From Microbacterium sp. BLY (GTDB lineage: Bacteria > Actinomycetota > Actinomycetes > Actinomycetales > Microbacteriaceae), in contig NZ_JAGKSR010000001.1 in assembly GCF_017939615.1 (NCBI RefSeq), positions 868,001 through 932,000 on the forward strand: a stretch of DNA of 64,000 bases, read 5' to 3'. The notes beneath the pieces were generated by a model, which saw only the letters and a program-made list of their open reading frames with translations, was not told the DNA's origin and did not search any database. Within the stretch, counting starts at the first letter, position 1; the number at the start of each line of letters is the position of its first letter. Of this stretch, positions 38,901-45,019 are shown piece after piece. A program made the translations under genes and the position numbers.

Positions 38901-39286
38901 CGAACATCGGTGCGCAGACGGTCGACGACATCGTCGTGACCGATCCGACCGCCGGTCCCGTGACGTGTCCGGCGACGAGCCTCGCCTCGGGAGAGGAGAT
39001 GACGTGCACGGTGCCCCTGCACACGGTCACCGCGGATGACGTCCGCCGCGGGGGCGTGCGCAACGTGGCGACGGCCACCGGGAACACCCCGGGCGGACCC
39101 GTCGACCCGCCGTCGTCGCAGACGTTCACCCGCGTGCTGCCTCCGCCCCCGTCCGGACTCGCGGTCACCGGCGGTGTGCTCTCGGCCGGGGGATTGCTCC
39201 TCGGCGGGCTGATGATCCTCGCGGGTCTCGGCCTCGGACTCACCCGAGGACTGCGCCGCCGCGAAGAGGATCACGAGCAGCAGTAA
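32906..39286 (+). CDS. Giant LAxTG-anchored surface protein with 14 repeats
   Basis: A 2126-residue precursor with AGGAG six bases before the ATG. A long signal peptide ends near residue 52 (TPATAA). Residues 53-258 form a unique N-domain with paired cysteines; 259-430 is a GEVED-type domain (DDFGDAPASYG ... GEVEDYAL). Fourteen ~118-residue Ig-like repeats follow (436 to about 2080). Each has VVKSAD, AGQTITYSF, TNTGNVTLTDV, CPAGAASLAPG, TCTATY, TQADVDAG and PPVSPPS, the DUF11/DUF7507 style of actinobacterial stalk proteins. The last repeat is divergent. The end is LAVTGG (2085-2090), a hydrophobic span and a basic tail: a class E sortase signal. Probably a fibrillar adhesin or coat protein; ligand unknown. 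Confidence 0.9.
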   Translation: MRFSLRPLSENGTRGRGTRGRPSRRAPWAVATMLALVLGSLVAPVTPATAAPGDPAQLYLGPSYEATTIGSNKDLVAPTECPANTVLTGVQTENRQNVDPTNANSILVRLSLQCATITVSDTGAITGVVNPTWLTGPTWDQSRGNVQTATCPANTYVHRITGTTFVGVGTSRWPSSVQITCRPLVFTAAGELRVDLSATPTILTAGENFNTTGGLDTPTPQCGPGGTSGTSDILVRGYRAQGGGEGIDGFTPSCTTIADDFGDAPASYGSVSQELNAATYLGWSADPETAMQSNATATGDDAVGGTAPNQTIDDETGVSAFGEIIAGVTDSYSVSVLASNKLSAVPATLVGWVDFNRNGVFDANEGASVVVPAGTPDGSSFTLTWSGIAPQTVAGPTFARFRLGAGSTLTTSTPTGTGGPGEVEDYALTITAAAPVLELTKTATPTTITAAGQTITYSFAVANTGNVAISDIGITETSFSGTGTLGAVSCAASTLDVGESTTCTATYAATQADVDAGTITNTAVATGTSAAGSGVESNPSDAVVTATQNTALTVLKSASPSGPDDFVVGQVIDYSFVVTNTGNVTVTDVSIDETAFDGSGSLSPAVCPSTPLAPGAQMTCTATYTLTQADVDNGSVSNTATATGVPPGSLVPPVSPPSTVRVPVDPAPAITLEKSADTTAITGAGQTIVYSFLVTNSGNVTLTDVTVDEGAFSGTGPLDVTCPAGAASLSPGAQVTCTATYTVTAADYNTSALTNTATATGTPPDGTPPVSPPSSVEIPVTPAPALTVVKTADRSEITAAGQTVNYSFVLTNTGNVTLTDVTVNEVSFSGTGPAPVVTCPAGAASLAPGDSVTCTAPYVVTQADMDAGVLTNTATGTGTPPGGGEPPVSPPSSVVVPAIESPAITVVKSADPATVSTVGTPITYSFLVTNTGNVTLTDVTVTETAFTGTGTAPAITCPAGAASLAPSAQITCTATYTTTQADIDAGQITNTATATGTPPGEGEPPVSPPSTAIVTVPPAPALTVAKTADRTEITAAGQTITYSFLITNTGNVTLTDVAVTETAFTGTGAAPVATCPAEAASLAPGATVTCTAPYVVTQEDVDAGGVTNTATVTGNPPGPGTPPVSPPSTVVVPSIESPGITVVKSASPNTAADYDVGQEITYSFVVTNTGNVTLTDVTVNETAFSGSGDMSPITCPADAASLAPGAQVTCTATYTLTQADVDAGRLTNTATATGTPPSGEPPVSPPSSVELPGDPQPAMTVVKSADRTTITAAGQTITYSFLVTNTGNVTITDATVTETSFSGTGTAPVVTCPSEASSLAPGAQVTCTAEYVVTQADVDAGGVTNAATVTGNPPGGGEPPVSPPSEVEVPSDPQPAMTVVKSADRTTITAAGQTITYSFLVTNTGNVTITDATVTETSFSGTGTPPVVTCPSEASSLAPGAQVTCTAPYVVTQADMDAGQLLNTATVTGTPPGGGEPPVSPPSTVLVPGEPAPGLSVVKTADRTTITAAGQTITYSFLVTNTGNVTITDATVTETSFSGTGTAPVAECPAGAASLAPGAQVTCTAEYVVTQADVDAGGVTNAATVTGTPPGGGEPPVSPPSEVEVPSDPQPALTVVKTADRSTITAAGQTITYSFLVTNTGNVTLTDVAVDEGAFTGTGTPPVVTCPDAASSLAPGAQVTCTAPYVVTQADMDAGQITNAATVTGTPPGGGEPPVSPPSTVVVPGDRTPAITVVKSATPDSPDAYEVGQEVTYSFVVTNTGNVTLTDVTVDEGSFSGTGTMSDIVCPAGAASMAPAAQIICTATYELTQADIDAGQVTNTATATGVPPGDLVPPVSPPSQARVPALPAPDLSIVKSATPATMTTVGQTLRYDFVVTNTGNVTLTDVAVDEGDFSGTGGLSPVDCPEEASSMLPGQTVTCSATYTTTQADVDSGALTNTATATGNPPGGGEPPVSPPSTVRVPFDGTNGLDIEKRATAVDVNGNGRTDPGDRVEWTIIVTNIGAQTVDDIVVTDPTAGPVTCPATSLASGEEMTCTVPLHTVTADDVRRGGVRNVATATGNTPGGPVDPPSSQTFTRVLPPPPSGLAVTGGVLSAGGLLLGGLMILAGLGLGLTRGLRRREEDHEQQ
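34211..39151 (+). repeat. Fourteen tandem ~354-bp coding repeats
   Basis: Tandem repeats inside the adhesin gene, mostly 354 bp (118 codons), in phase. Units at 36668, 37022, 37376 and 37730 are spaced exactly 354 bp. Adjacent units share runs of more than 40 identical bases. Units 2, 7 and 12 share a variant opening (DFVVGQ, DYDVGQ, AYEVGQ) in place of ITAAGQ, recurring every fifth unit, which suggests that a five-unit block was once duplicated. Confidence 0.92.
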
Positions 39287-39292
39287 CCGAGT

Positions 39293-39335
39293 CCGCCGTC
39301 CGCGACGAGTCGAAGGCACTCGTCGCGGACGGCGG
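39293..39335 (+). terminator. Terminator after the adhesin gene
   Basis: An 18-bp perfect stem (left arm 39293-39310, right arm 39318-39335) with a CGAAGGC loop. No U-tract. It ends six bases before the ribosome site of the next gene. Confidence 0.8.
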
Positions 39336-39351
39336 CACGAGAGGAGGACCC

Positions 39352-39822
39352 ATGTCTCGCAGAGCTCACGTCCGTCGGACGGCGGCCGCGCTGGTGCCGC
39401 TCGTGGCCATCGGGATCGCGCTCGCCGCGTGCACCTCGGCGCCCAACGACCCTCAGCCCACGCCGACCACCGCGTCCGGTGCGCCGCAGATCCCCGGAGA
39501 GGGCCCGGGCGTGGTCGCCGCCACGAGCGTCCCTGACGATGTCCCGGACAGCCCTGAGGTGCGCGCGGGAACGCAGATCACCTCCTGCGAGTCGGACGAA
39601 GGGACGGGCACGGCCACCGGTGTGGTCGGCAATCCGACGGACGACGACGCCACCTACGTCGTGACGGTGTTCTTCACGACCGACGCCGCGACCGTGGTGG
39701 GCTCCGGCCAGACCACGGTGGACGTCGCCGCGGGGGAGGAGGAGAAGTGGACGGTCACCGCCGACTTCACCGCGCCGAGCACCACCCTCTGCGCCCTCCG
39801 CGGCGTCGGCGCGGCATCGTGA
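39352..39822 (+). CDS. Small lipoprotein
   Basis: A 156-residue precursor with GAGGAGG before the ATG. The signal sequence ends in a lipobox LAAC (Cys27), then a Pro/Thr-rich linker. The C-terminal ~90 residues form a beta-rich domain (TGVVGNPTDDDATYVVTVFF, GEEEKWTVTADF) like FxLYD-type modules, with two cysteines likely disulfide-bonded. Function unknown. Follows the adhesin gene across a terminator, so it may have its own promoter. Confidence 0.78.
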   Translation: MSRRAHVRRTAAALVPLVAIGIALAACTSAPNDPQPTPTTASGAPQIPGEGPGVVAATSVPDDVPDSPEVRAGTQITSCESDEGTGTATGVVGNPTDDDATYVVTVFFTTDAATVVGSGQTTVDVAAGEEEKWTVTADFTAPSTTLCALRGVGAAS

Positions 39823-39828
39823 GGCGCG

Positions 39829-40968
39829 TCAGCTGAACAGGATGAGGACGTAGACGGCGAAGGTCGCCAGGTGCGCGGCGCCGTGCATCGCGGTGACCCG
39901 CTTCGCCGCGAACGTCGTCACCGACAGGAGGAGCGTCACCGCGAGCATGAGCAGGTTCGCGGGGGACTCGGCGAGCACGACCTGCTGCCCGGTGAGCATG
40001 CCGATCAGGAGGACGGCGGGGATGGTCAGGCCGACCGTCGACACGAGGGCCCCGTGGCAGAGGTTGCTCACGCGCTGCGCCTCGCCGTTCCGGGCGGCAC
40101 GGATCGCGGTGATCGACTCCGGCAGGAACACGATGCCCGCGATGAGGAGGCCCGCGAGGGCCACGGGAGCACCGAGCCGTCCGAGACCGTCGTCGAGCAG
40201 TGCCGCCATGTCATGGGAGAGCAGCACGATGGGCACGACGGTCACGACGAGGAGGACGAGGCGGGTCAGCACCTCCGTGCGATGGGTGGCGAGCACCTGC
40301 CCGATGGGGAGCCGCGGTGCGGCCGTCTCCGTCGCGGCCGCGGGGCCTCGCAGTCGTTCGTCCACCTCGGTGAAGTCCTCGGCCTGCGCACCCATCTGCC
40401 GGAACAGGAAGAACGCGTACAGCGCGAGGGTCAGCGCGATGATCGGGATCTCCTGGGGGATCGTGTACGCCCCGTCGTCACCGATGAGCCCGGGAAGCCC
40501 GAACGCCACCGCGACGAGGACCACGAGCATCGACAGGTAGGCCGACGTGCCCGTGCGGTTGTGCGCCATCCCGCGGTGGCGGAGTCCGCCGAGGAGCAGC
40601 GCCAGACCGATGATGAGGTTGAGGATGATCATCGACACGGCCATGACCGAGTCGCGCGCGATGGTGGCGTGCTCGCCCGGGCCGAGCATGACCGCGGAGA
40701 TGAGGATGACCTCGATGAGCACGATCGACAGGGTCAGCACGAGGGAGCCGTACGGATCGCCGAGCCGGTGGGCGAGGGCCTCCGCCTGCTGCACCACACC
40801 GAACGCGCACACGAGGATGACGGCGACGATCGCCACCAGGGCGACCACCAGCAGGGGCCCGGCGACCGGCGGCGCGAGCAGCGGGTGCAGGACGAGCACG
40901 GCGACGAACGCCCCCCACCCCAGGGCCACGCGCAACACGTCGGCGCGGGTGATGAACGACCGGATCAT
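39829..40968 (-). CDS. Calcium/sodium:proton antiporter, ChaA/CaCA family
   Basis: A 379-residue membrane antiporter with about eleven helices in two inverted halves. The first half has AHRLGDPYGSLVLTLSIVLIEV with the acidic ion-binding residue; the second has FLPESITAIRAARNGEAQRV and NLCHGALVSTVGLTIPAV. This matches ChaA-like exchangers that expel Ca2+ or Na+ for H+. The ATG at 40968 is preferred over one at 40983 because AAGGAG lies six bases before it. Confidence 0.87.
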   Translation of the reverse strand: MIRSFITRADVLRVALGWGAFVAVLVLHPLLAPPVAGPLLVVALVAIVAVILVCAFGVVQQAEALAHRLGDPYGSLVLTLSIVLIEVILISAVMLGPGEHATIARDSVMAVSMIILNLIIGLALLLGGLRHRGMAHNRTGTSAYLSMLVVLVAVAFGLPGLIGDDGAYTIPQEIPIIALTLALYAFFLFRQMGAQAEDFTEVDERLRGPAAATETAAPRLPIGQVLATHRTEVLTRLVLLVVTVVPIVLLSHDMAALLDDGLGRLGAPVALAGLLIAGIVFLPESITAIRAARNGEAQRVSNLCHGALVSTVGLTIPAVLLIGMLTGQQVVLAESPANLLMLAVTLLLSVTTFAAKRVTAMHGAAHLATFAVYVLILFS

Positions 40969-41091
40969 GACGGACTCCTTCATGAGGCAGTCGTCGGTGG
41001 CGGGTACTGCTCCCTCGTCCGCTGCTCCGGGTGCCGGAGACCCCTCAAGGATACCGGCGCTCCCGGAACAACGGCTGAGCAGCGCGGGACC

Positions 41092-41895
41092 TCAGCCCTG
41101 CGGGGCGTCGTTCCAGGACCAGATGTCGTCGCCGCGCAGCACGGCGTCGGCACCGCCGTCGCAGTAGATGGTCTGGCCCGCCATGTGGGTGTTGACCGGG
41201 CTCGTCAGCCAGACGAGCAGTTCGGCGATCGACGACGCCGGCTGGTGGTAGTTCAGGGGCATCGGCACCGCGGCGTCGACCATGGCCAGGCCCTCGGGCG
41301 AGGAGAGCAGGCCGGCCGTCATCGCCGTGGTGACGGTGCCGGGGGCGACGGCGTTCAGCGGGATGCCCGCTCCCGCCCAGGCCGGGGTGATGCTCTCGCG
41401 ACGGACCCAGCGCGACAGCGCCCGCTTGCTGGAGGAATAGTTGAGGAACCCGGCTTCCGGCGTCGTGGCCAGCCGGTCTCCGATCTCGATCGCGCGCGCC
41501 TCGTCGCCGGCGAGCGCGGCATCGACGAGCTCGGGCGAGACGGGCTGGAGCGAGGCCATCGACGACACCACGGCGGCGCGCGGTGCGTCCGCGAGGCTGA
41601 GGGTGGGCTGCAGCGCCGTGAGGAACTCGGTCACGCCGAAGAAGTTGATGGACATGGTCTTCGAGATCGGGGCCGAGATGCCGGCGCAGGCGATGACCGC
41701 GTCGATTCCGTCGTCGGCCGTCTCGACGGCGGTGCGCGCCGCAGCCAGGCGGCCTTCCTTGGTCGACAGGTCGCCCTCGACCTCCGCGCCGGCGAGGTCG
41801 ACGCCGATGACGGTGTGGCCCTGCGAGCGGAGCAGCTCGGTGGTGGCGGCGCCGATGCCGGATGCGGATCCGGTGACGACATACGTGCGGGTCAT
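41092..41895 (-). CDS. Short-chain dehydrogenase/reductase
   Basis: A 267-residue classical SDR. The cofactor motif TGSASGIGAA starts at residue 8 and an acidic residue after the second strand (GVDLAGAEVEGD) suggests NAD preference. Catalytic Ser lies in VVSSMAS and the Tyr-x3-Lys in NYSSSKRAL. The insertion before YxxxK resembles the 3-alpha-hydroxysteroid dehydrogenase subgroup. Substrate unknown. Overlaps the MarR stop by ATGA, so it is probably the target of that regulator. Confidence 0.87.
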   Translation of the reverse strand: MTRTYVVTGSASGIGAATTELLRSQGHTVIGVDLAGAEVEGDLSTKEGRLAAARTAVETADDGIDAVIACAGISAPISKTMSINFFGVTEFLTALQPTLSLADAPRAAVVSSMASLQPVSPELVDAALAGDEARAIEIGDRLATTPEAGFLNYSSSKRALSRWVRRESITPAWAGAGIPLNAVAPGTVTTAMTAGLLSSPEGLAMVDAAVPMPLNYHQPASSIAELLVWLTSPVNTHMAGQTIYCDGGADAVLRGDDIWSWNDAPQG

Positions 41896-42365
41896 GAGGT
41901 TTCCTCCTTGGTGGTCACGCCCGGCTCCGTGCCGGACAGTGCGGTGACGAAGCGGGTGAGCTGACGGCGGAAGCCCTCGATCTCCTGCGGCGACCAGTCG
42001 GTGAGGGCGTCGACGACCAGGCCGTGGCCGGCGGAGACGAGCCGCTCGTACGCCCGGCGGCCCGCGGGGGTGAGCCGGACCTCGACGCGACGTCCCGCGC
42101 GCACGGGATCGACGACGCCCTGGGCGGTCATCCGGGCGACGAGCTTCGATGTCGTCGGACGGGACATCGCGGCATGGGCCGCGAGTTCGCCCGAGCGGAG
42201 GGAGCCGCCGTTCCGGCCGAGCAGGTACAGCGCCCGGATGGCGGACGGGTCGAGGGCGACGTCGACCGCGTCGGCGACCTGCTGCTGCAGGTCGCTCTCG
42301 CTCCATGCCGACACCACGCGGACGAGGGCCTCGTGGATGTCGGCGACATCTCCGCCGACGGTCAC
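41892..42365 (-). CDS. MarR-family transcriptional regulator
   Basis: A 157-residue winged-helix regulator. Core from about 30 to 140: SAIRALYLLGRNGGSLRSGELA, the recognition helix MSRPTTSKLVARMTAQG, the wing RAGRRVEVRLTPAGRRAYE. A GTG start with TACGAT six bases upstream and a perfect 17-base palindrome over the -35 site indicate autoregulation. MarR proteins release DNA on binding small phenolic or similar ligands. Confidence 0.87.
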   Translation of the reverse strand: MTVGGDVADIHEALVRVVSAWSESDLQQQVADAVDVALDPSAIRALYLLGRNGGSLRSGELAAHAAMSRPTTSKLVARMTAQGVVDPVRAGRRVEVRLTPAGRRAYERLVSAGHGLVVDALTDWSPQEIEGFRRQLTRFVTALSGTEPGVTTKEETS

Positions 42366-42371
42366 GCCTTC

Positions 42372-42402
42372 ATCGTACGCCGCAAAGTTGCCTCAGGCAA
42401 CT
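42372..42402 (-). promoter_or_regulatory. Promoter and palindromic operator of the marR-SDR operon
   Basis: -35 TTGCCT (42395-42400), 17-base spacer, -10 TACGAT (42372-42377), start codon six bases on. AGTTGCCTCAGGCAACT (42386-42402) is a perfect 17-base palindrome around a central C and covers the -35, the expected place for a MarR repressor. Confidence 0.72.
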
Positions 42403-42411
42403 ATCCGGCCC

Positions 42412-42741
42412 TCAGGAGGCGAGGGCGGGACGGATGTCGCTGACGTAGCCCGCGGTGGCGGTCTCCTCCACGAGTGTGAAGAAGGGTCGGTCGCCCGTGC
42501 GCCGGGTGCGGCGCCACCGGCGCTGGTGCCCGTCGGCGTAGTCGAGCACGATCCAGGCGGGAGGCGGAGTGCCCTGCGGTCCCAGCACGAACGAGCAGGC
42601 GCCGAGCGCGGGCGACGCGAGCTCGGCGACGAAGCGGTCGCCTTCCGGGGCGAAAGGGGCGGTCGCGTACAGTTCGGCCGGTCGCAGACGCAGCACGGCT
42701 TCGGTGTGCTCCGCGACATCGGTCCGGCTCCGGCGCCTCAT
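42412..42741 (-). CDS. Hypothetical protein, 109 residues
   Basis: A soluble, Arg-rich protein with GAGGAGG upstream. Beta-rich appearance: DRFVAELASPALGACSFVLG, PPPAWIVLDYADGHQRRWRRT, RPFFTLVEETA. No family recognised. Its start overlaps the stop of a 26-codon frame (ATGA), with a good promoter ~250 bases further upstream, so it is probably expressed. Confidence 0.6.
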   Translation of the reverse strand: MRRRSRTDVAEHTEAVLRLRPAELYATAPFAPEGDRFVAELASPALGACSFVLGPQGTPPPAWIVLDYADGHQRRWRRTRRTGDRPFFTLVEETATAGYVSDIRPALAS

Positions 42742-42818
42742 GCGGCACCTCCTCGGCGGTCGCAGGTGTGCGGGGCGGGCTGCGCTCCGCCGTGATCGAT
42801 CCGGCGTGTCTTGTCCAT
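42738..42818 (-). CDS. Possible 26-residue leader peptide
   Basis: ATG preceded by GAGAGG; begins MDKTRRIDHGG and ends DRRGGAA. The stop overlaps the next start in ATGA, so its translation could control the 109-residue gene. The ribosome site of that gene lies inside it. An inverted repeat CGAGGGACC / GGTCCCTCG (42857-42876) sits in the leader upstream. Confidence 0.4.
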   Translation of the reverse strand: MDKTRRIDHGGAQPAPHTCDRRGGAA

Positions 42819-42996
42819 GGGATTCCTCTCTCAGGGTCGGGTGGGCAGGCTCCCGCCGAGGGACCGGGGTCCCTCGCGATGCGCACGCCGAAGCGGGTGA
42901 TGTCCTCGGTGGTGGCGGACCCGGTTCGCTGTCGCGTCTGGGACGATGACCGTCTGTGTGACGGGGAGCGCGCGACCCGACCGGCGGTGTGTCTCG

Positions 42997-43025
42997 ACCA
43001 TACCACGCTATTTTTAGTCATTCAA
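42997..43025 (-). promoter_or_regulatory. Promoter of the 26-aa/109-aa operon
   Basis: TTGAAT (43020-43025), a 17-base A/T-rich spacer, and TATGGT (42997-43002) on the minus strand. Start predicted near 42990, leaving a ~170-base leader before the 26-codon frame. Confidence 0.55.
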
Positions 43026-43069
43026 AACAAGGGTTTTCTCCCCCCGTTTTTTCCCGTTCAGAAGGCAAT

Positions 43070-43097
43070 TTGACTTCCCTGGGCTTCCGGGTATGGT
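43070..43097 (+). promoter_or_regulatory. Promoter of the 44-residue basic protein gene
   Basis: TTGACT (43070-43075), 16-base spacer, TATGGT (43092-43097). It diverges from the promoter at 42997-43025 across an A/T-rich 45-base stretch. Confidence 0.55.
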
Positions 43098-43134
43098 CAG
43101 GGGTTACGCCAGCCAGTCACGAAGGGGAAGCGCC

Positions 43135-43269
43135 ATGTCAGGAAAGTCCACACCCGGTCGCGCCGGAAAGAAGGAGCCGCAGCTCTCGCTCAAGGAGAAG
43201 CGGGCCGCGAAGCGCGCGAAGAACGCCCCGGACGAGTTCCTCAAGCCTCGCAAGGGCGCGAAGAGCTGA
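43135..43269 (+). CDS. Small basic protein, 44 residues
   Basis: AAGGGGA precedes the ATG by six to eight bases. The product is very Lys/Arg-rich (SLKEKRAAKRAKN, FLKPRKGAKS) and predicted disordered or helical. It has its own promoter and terminator, so it is a monocistronic small gene. It could bind nucleic acid, but no family is recognised. Confidence 0.65.
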   Translation: MSGKSTPGRAGKKEPQLSLKEKRAAKRAKNAPDEFLKPRKGAKS

Positions 43270-43277
43270 GGACTCGA

Positions 43278-43314
43278 GCCGGCGGGTGCGAGGTCTTCCT
43301 CCGCGCCCGCCGGC
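43278..43314 (+). terminator. Terminator after the small basic protein gene
   Basis: GCCGGCGGG pairs with CCCGCCGGC; inside, GAGG pairs with CCTC around TCTT. Confidence 0.65.
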
Positions 43315-43415
43315 GTCGGGGCCGCGCGATCTACCCGGAGGACACGGTGCTGTCAACGGGCCTGCCCCGCGCGCCGATGCGCCGCACGCTGGAGTCCTCA
43401 CGAGAGGAGTGCGTC

Positions 43416-43709
43416 ATGTCGAACCCCGAAGCCCGCCCGCATCCGGATGAGCCGTCGCTGCCCGAGGAGGAAGACCTCCGGGAATCCGCCGGCGAACCCT
43501 CGCGGGACGGCGTGGCGGCGCACCTCGCCGAGCGCGGCGGCGATGACCCCGCGGGGGTGCAGGACGTCCCGGCCGGTGGTGCCGGCGCTGATGCCGGAGC
43601 GGGGAGCGCGGCGCGCGTGGACCCCGCATCGGAGAACCCGCCCGAACCCGCCTACGAGTCCACCCACAACGACGAGCCGGGCGTCGGCCCCCGGCACGGC
43701 GAGGACTGA
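43416..43709 (+). CDS. Acidic, disordered hypothetical protein
   Basis: 97 residues with AGAGGAG seven bases before the ATG. Rich in Glu, Asp, Pro, Ala and Gly (PSLPEEEDLRESAGEPS), no helix or membrane segment evident; ends YESTHNDEPGVGPRHGED. No family recognised. Convergent with the ClpN-SRPBCC gene, eight bases away. Confidence 0.6.
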   Translation: MSNPEARPHPDEPSLPEEEDLRESAGEPSRDGVAAHLAERGGDDPAGVQDVPAGGAGADAGAGSAARVDPASENPPEPAYESTHNDEPGVGPRHGED

Positions 43710-43717
43710 GGCTCCGG

Positions 43718-44695
43718 TCAGCGGAACACCCTGCTGATCCCGCTCTCGACCTGGCCGAGCTGGATGAAGACGAGCCCTCGGAGAAGCGGGCGCAGCGGGG
43801 CACGCAGCATCCGGAGGAACCAGCCGCGGGGCCGCGTCTCCCACGTCAGCGTCGCGCGCAGCTGGGTTCCGCCGGCGGCCGGCTCGAGTTCCAGGGAGAG
43901 CAGGCGCGGGTTCCCGCGGGGCACGTCCGGATGCTCGAAGCGCCAGGCGACCCGCACCGGTTCCTGCCGCTCGACGCGCGTCACCCGCATGCGCGCGAGA
44001 GAGGGCTTGCGGGTGAGGGGCCGTCCGTCAGGCGCCGTTGTCGGGGCGAACGCCTCCCACGGGCCGTCGGCCGGTCCGGGATGCACACTCTCGACGCTCT
44101 GCTCCCACTCCGGAAGACGCTCCGCCGTCGACACCAGAGCCCAGACATCTGCTCCCGTGGCCGGCACGAACATCGAGCGGGTGCCGGTGATGCCGGACGC
44201 GCGGTGCGGTGGCCGTGCGGAGCCGGCCACGGCTTCGACTTCGTCCAGGTCGGCGGCGAGACCGTCCGCGGTGACGGCGAGCCGGCGGAGGATGGCGGCG
44301 ATCAGGCCGCTCGGCTCGGCGAGGAGGGCCCTCAGCACCGCCGCGGAATCACCGCGACGCCCGCCGCTCGAGGCGGCCGTGAGCACGGCGAGGGCCCGGT
44401 CTGTCCAGTCGTATCCGTCGGTCTCGTGGAAGACGATGCGGCCGGGACCGAGGGAGGGGGCGTCCACGCCCACGGCCTGCAGCTGTCCGGCATGCTGCGC
44501 TTCGACCGCAGCGCGGGCGGCGTCGAGATGCACGCCGGCCCGCCGCAGCACCTGTCCGCCGAGGTCGGCATCGAGGGTCAGGGCGAGCAGCAGGTGGTCG
44601 ATGTCGGCGTCCCGCACCCCGAGACGAGAGGCTTCCTCCATCGCCGCGAGCGAGAGGGTGTGCATGGTGGCGGCCGCCTGCGTGAACCGGCTCAT
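43718..44695 (-). CDS. ClpN-SRPBCC fusion protein
   Basis: 325 residues. The N-terminal ~150 resemble the Clp N-domain (TMHTLSLAAMEEASRLGVRDADIDHLLLAL, and a second repeat near 97-150), the substrate- or adaptor-binding part of ClpA/ClpC. No AAA+ ATPase follows. Residues ~170-325 are an SRPBCC (START-like) hydrophobic ligand-binding fold, beginning TRSMFVPATGADVWALVSTAE. The start overlaps an 81-residue HTH gene. Such ClpN-only proteins paired with HTH genes are known in actinobacteria, but their role is not established. Confidence 0.7.
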   Translation of the reverse strand: MSRFTQAAATMHTLSLAAMEEASRLGVRDADIDHLLLALTLDADLGGQVLRRAGVHLDAARAAVEAQHAGQLQAVGVDAPSLGPGRIVFHETDGYDWTDRALAVLTAASSGGRRGDSAAVLRALLAEPSGLIAAILRRLAVTADGLAADLDEVEAVAGSARPPHRASGITGTRSMFVPATGADVWALVSTAERLPEWEQSVESVHPGPADGPWEAFAPTTAPDGRPLTRKPSLARMRVTRVERQEPVRVAWRFEHPDVPRGNPRLLSLELEPAAGGTQLRATLTWETRPRGWFLRMLRAPLRPLLRGLVFIQLGQVESGISRVFR

Positions 44696-44937
44696 GCGTT
44701 CCTCCGCGGCACCGGGATGGTGGGGTCGATCCGGCGGCTGTGCTTCTTGTGCACGGCCTGTCGTGTGACGCCGAGGGCGTCGGCGATGGCCTGCCAGCTC
44801 ATCCCGGCGCGGAGGGCCGCCTCCACCTGACGCAGTTCCAGTGCGTCGGCCAATGTGCGCAGTGATGCCACGGCGCGCAGGCCAGTCTGGGGGTCGGCCG
44901 TGTCCGCGGCGGCGCGGGCGATGTCGAGGGACTCCAT
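44692..44937 (-). CDS. Small helix-turn-helix protein
   Basis: 81 residues. An HTH spans about 35-60: VEAALRAGMSWQAIADALGV then TRQAVHKKHSRR. Its promoter has near-consensus -35 and -10 boxes overlapped by two palindromes, which suggests it regulates itself. No ribosome site: transcription should start at the ATG. Coupled to the ClpN-SRPBCC gene, whose Clp domain may control its stability or activity. Confidence 0.75.
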   Translation of the reverse strand: MESLDIARAAADTADPQTGLRAVASLRTLADALELRQVEAALRAGMSWQAIADALGVTRQAVHKKHSRRIDPTIPVPRRNA

Positions 44938-44942
44938 GCTGT

Positions 44943-44982
44943 CAACCTAGGTTGCTTCTGGGCGGTCTGTCAACTCAGGTTG
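44943..44982 (-). promoter_or_regulatory. Promoter with twin palindromes of the HTH/ClpN-SRPBCC operon
   Basis: -35 TTGACA (44968-44973), 18-base spacer, -10 TAGGTT (44944-44949), then six bases to the ATG at 44937. CAACCTAGGTTG (44943-44954) is a perfect palindrome over the -10. CAACTCAGGTTG (44971-44982) is a near-copy over the -35, centre to centre 28 bp. Confidence 0.75.
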
Positions 44983-45019
44983 CTCATGGGCCCATCGAAC
45001 CGTGTGAGGCGGCCGCTCT

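Noticed and set aside
34211..39151. CRISPR array
   Set aside because: Repeats are 354 bp, coding, in frame and contiguous, without short repeats or unique spacers; no cas genes nearby.
37211..39319. Long minus-strand open frames opposite the adhesin repeats
   Set aside because: Antisense of a repetitive GC-rich gene; the translated pattern simply mirrors the 354-bp repeat.
42768..43073. A 101-codon plus-strand frame between the two promoters
   Set aside because: It covers the leader and promoter regions of the opposite strand, has no ribosome site and no family resemblance.
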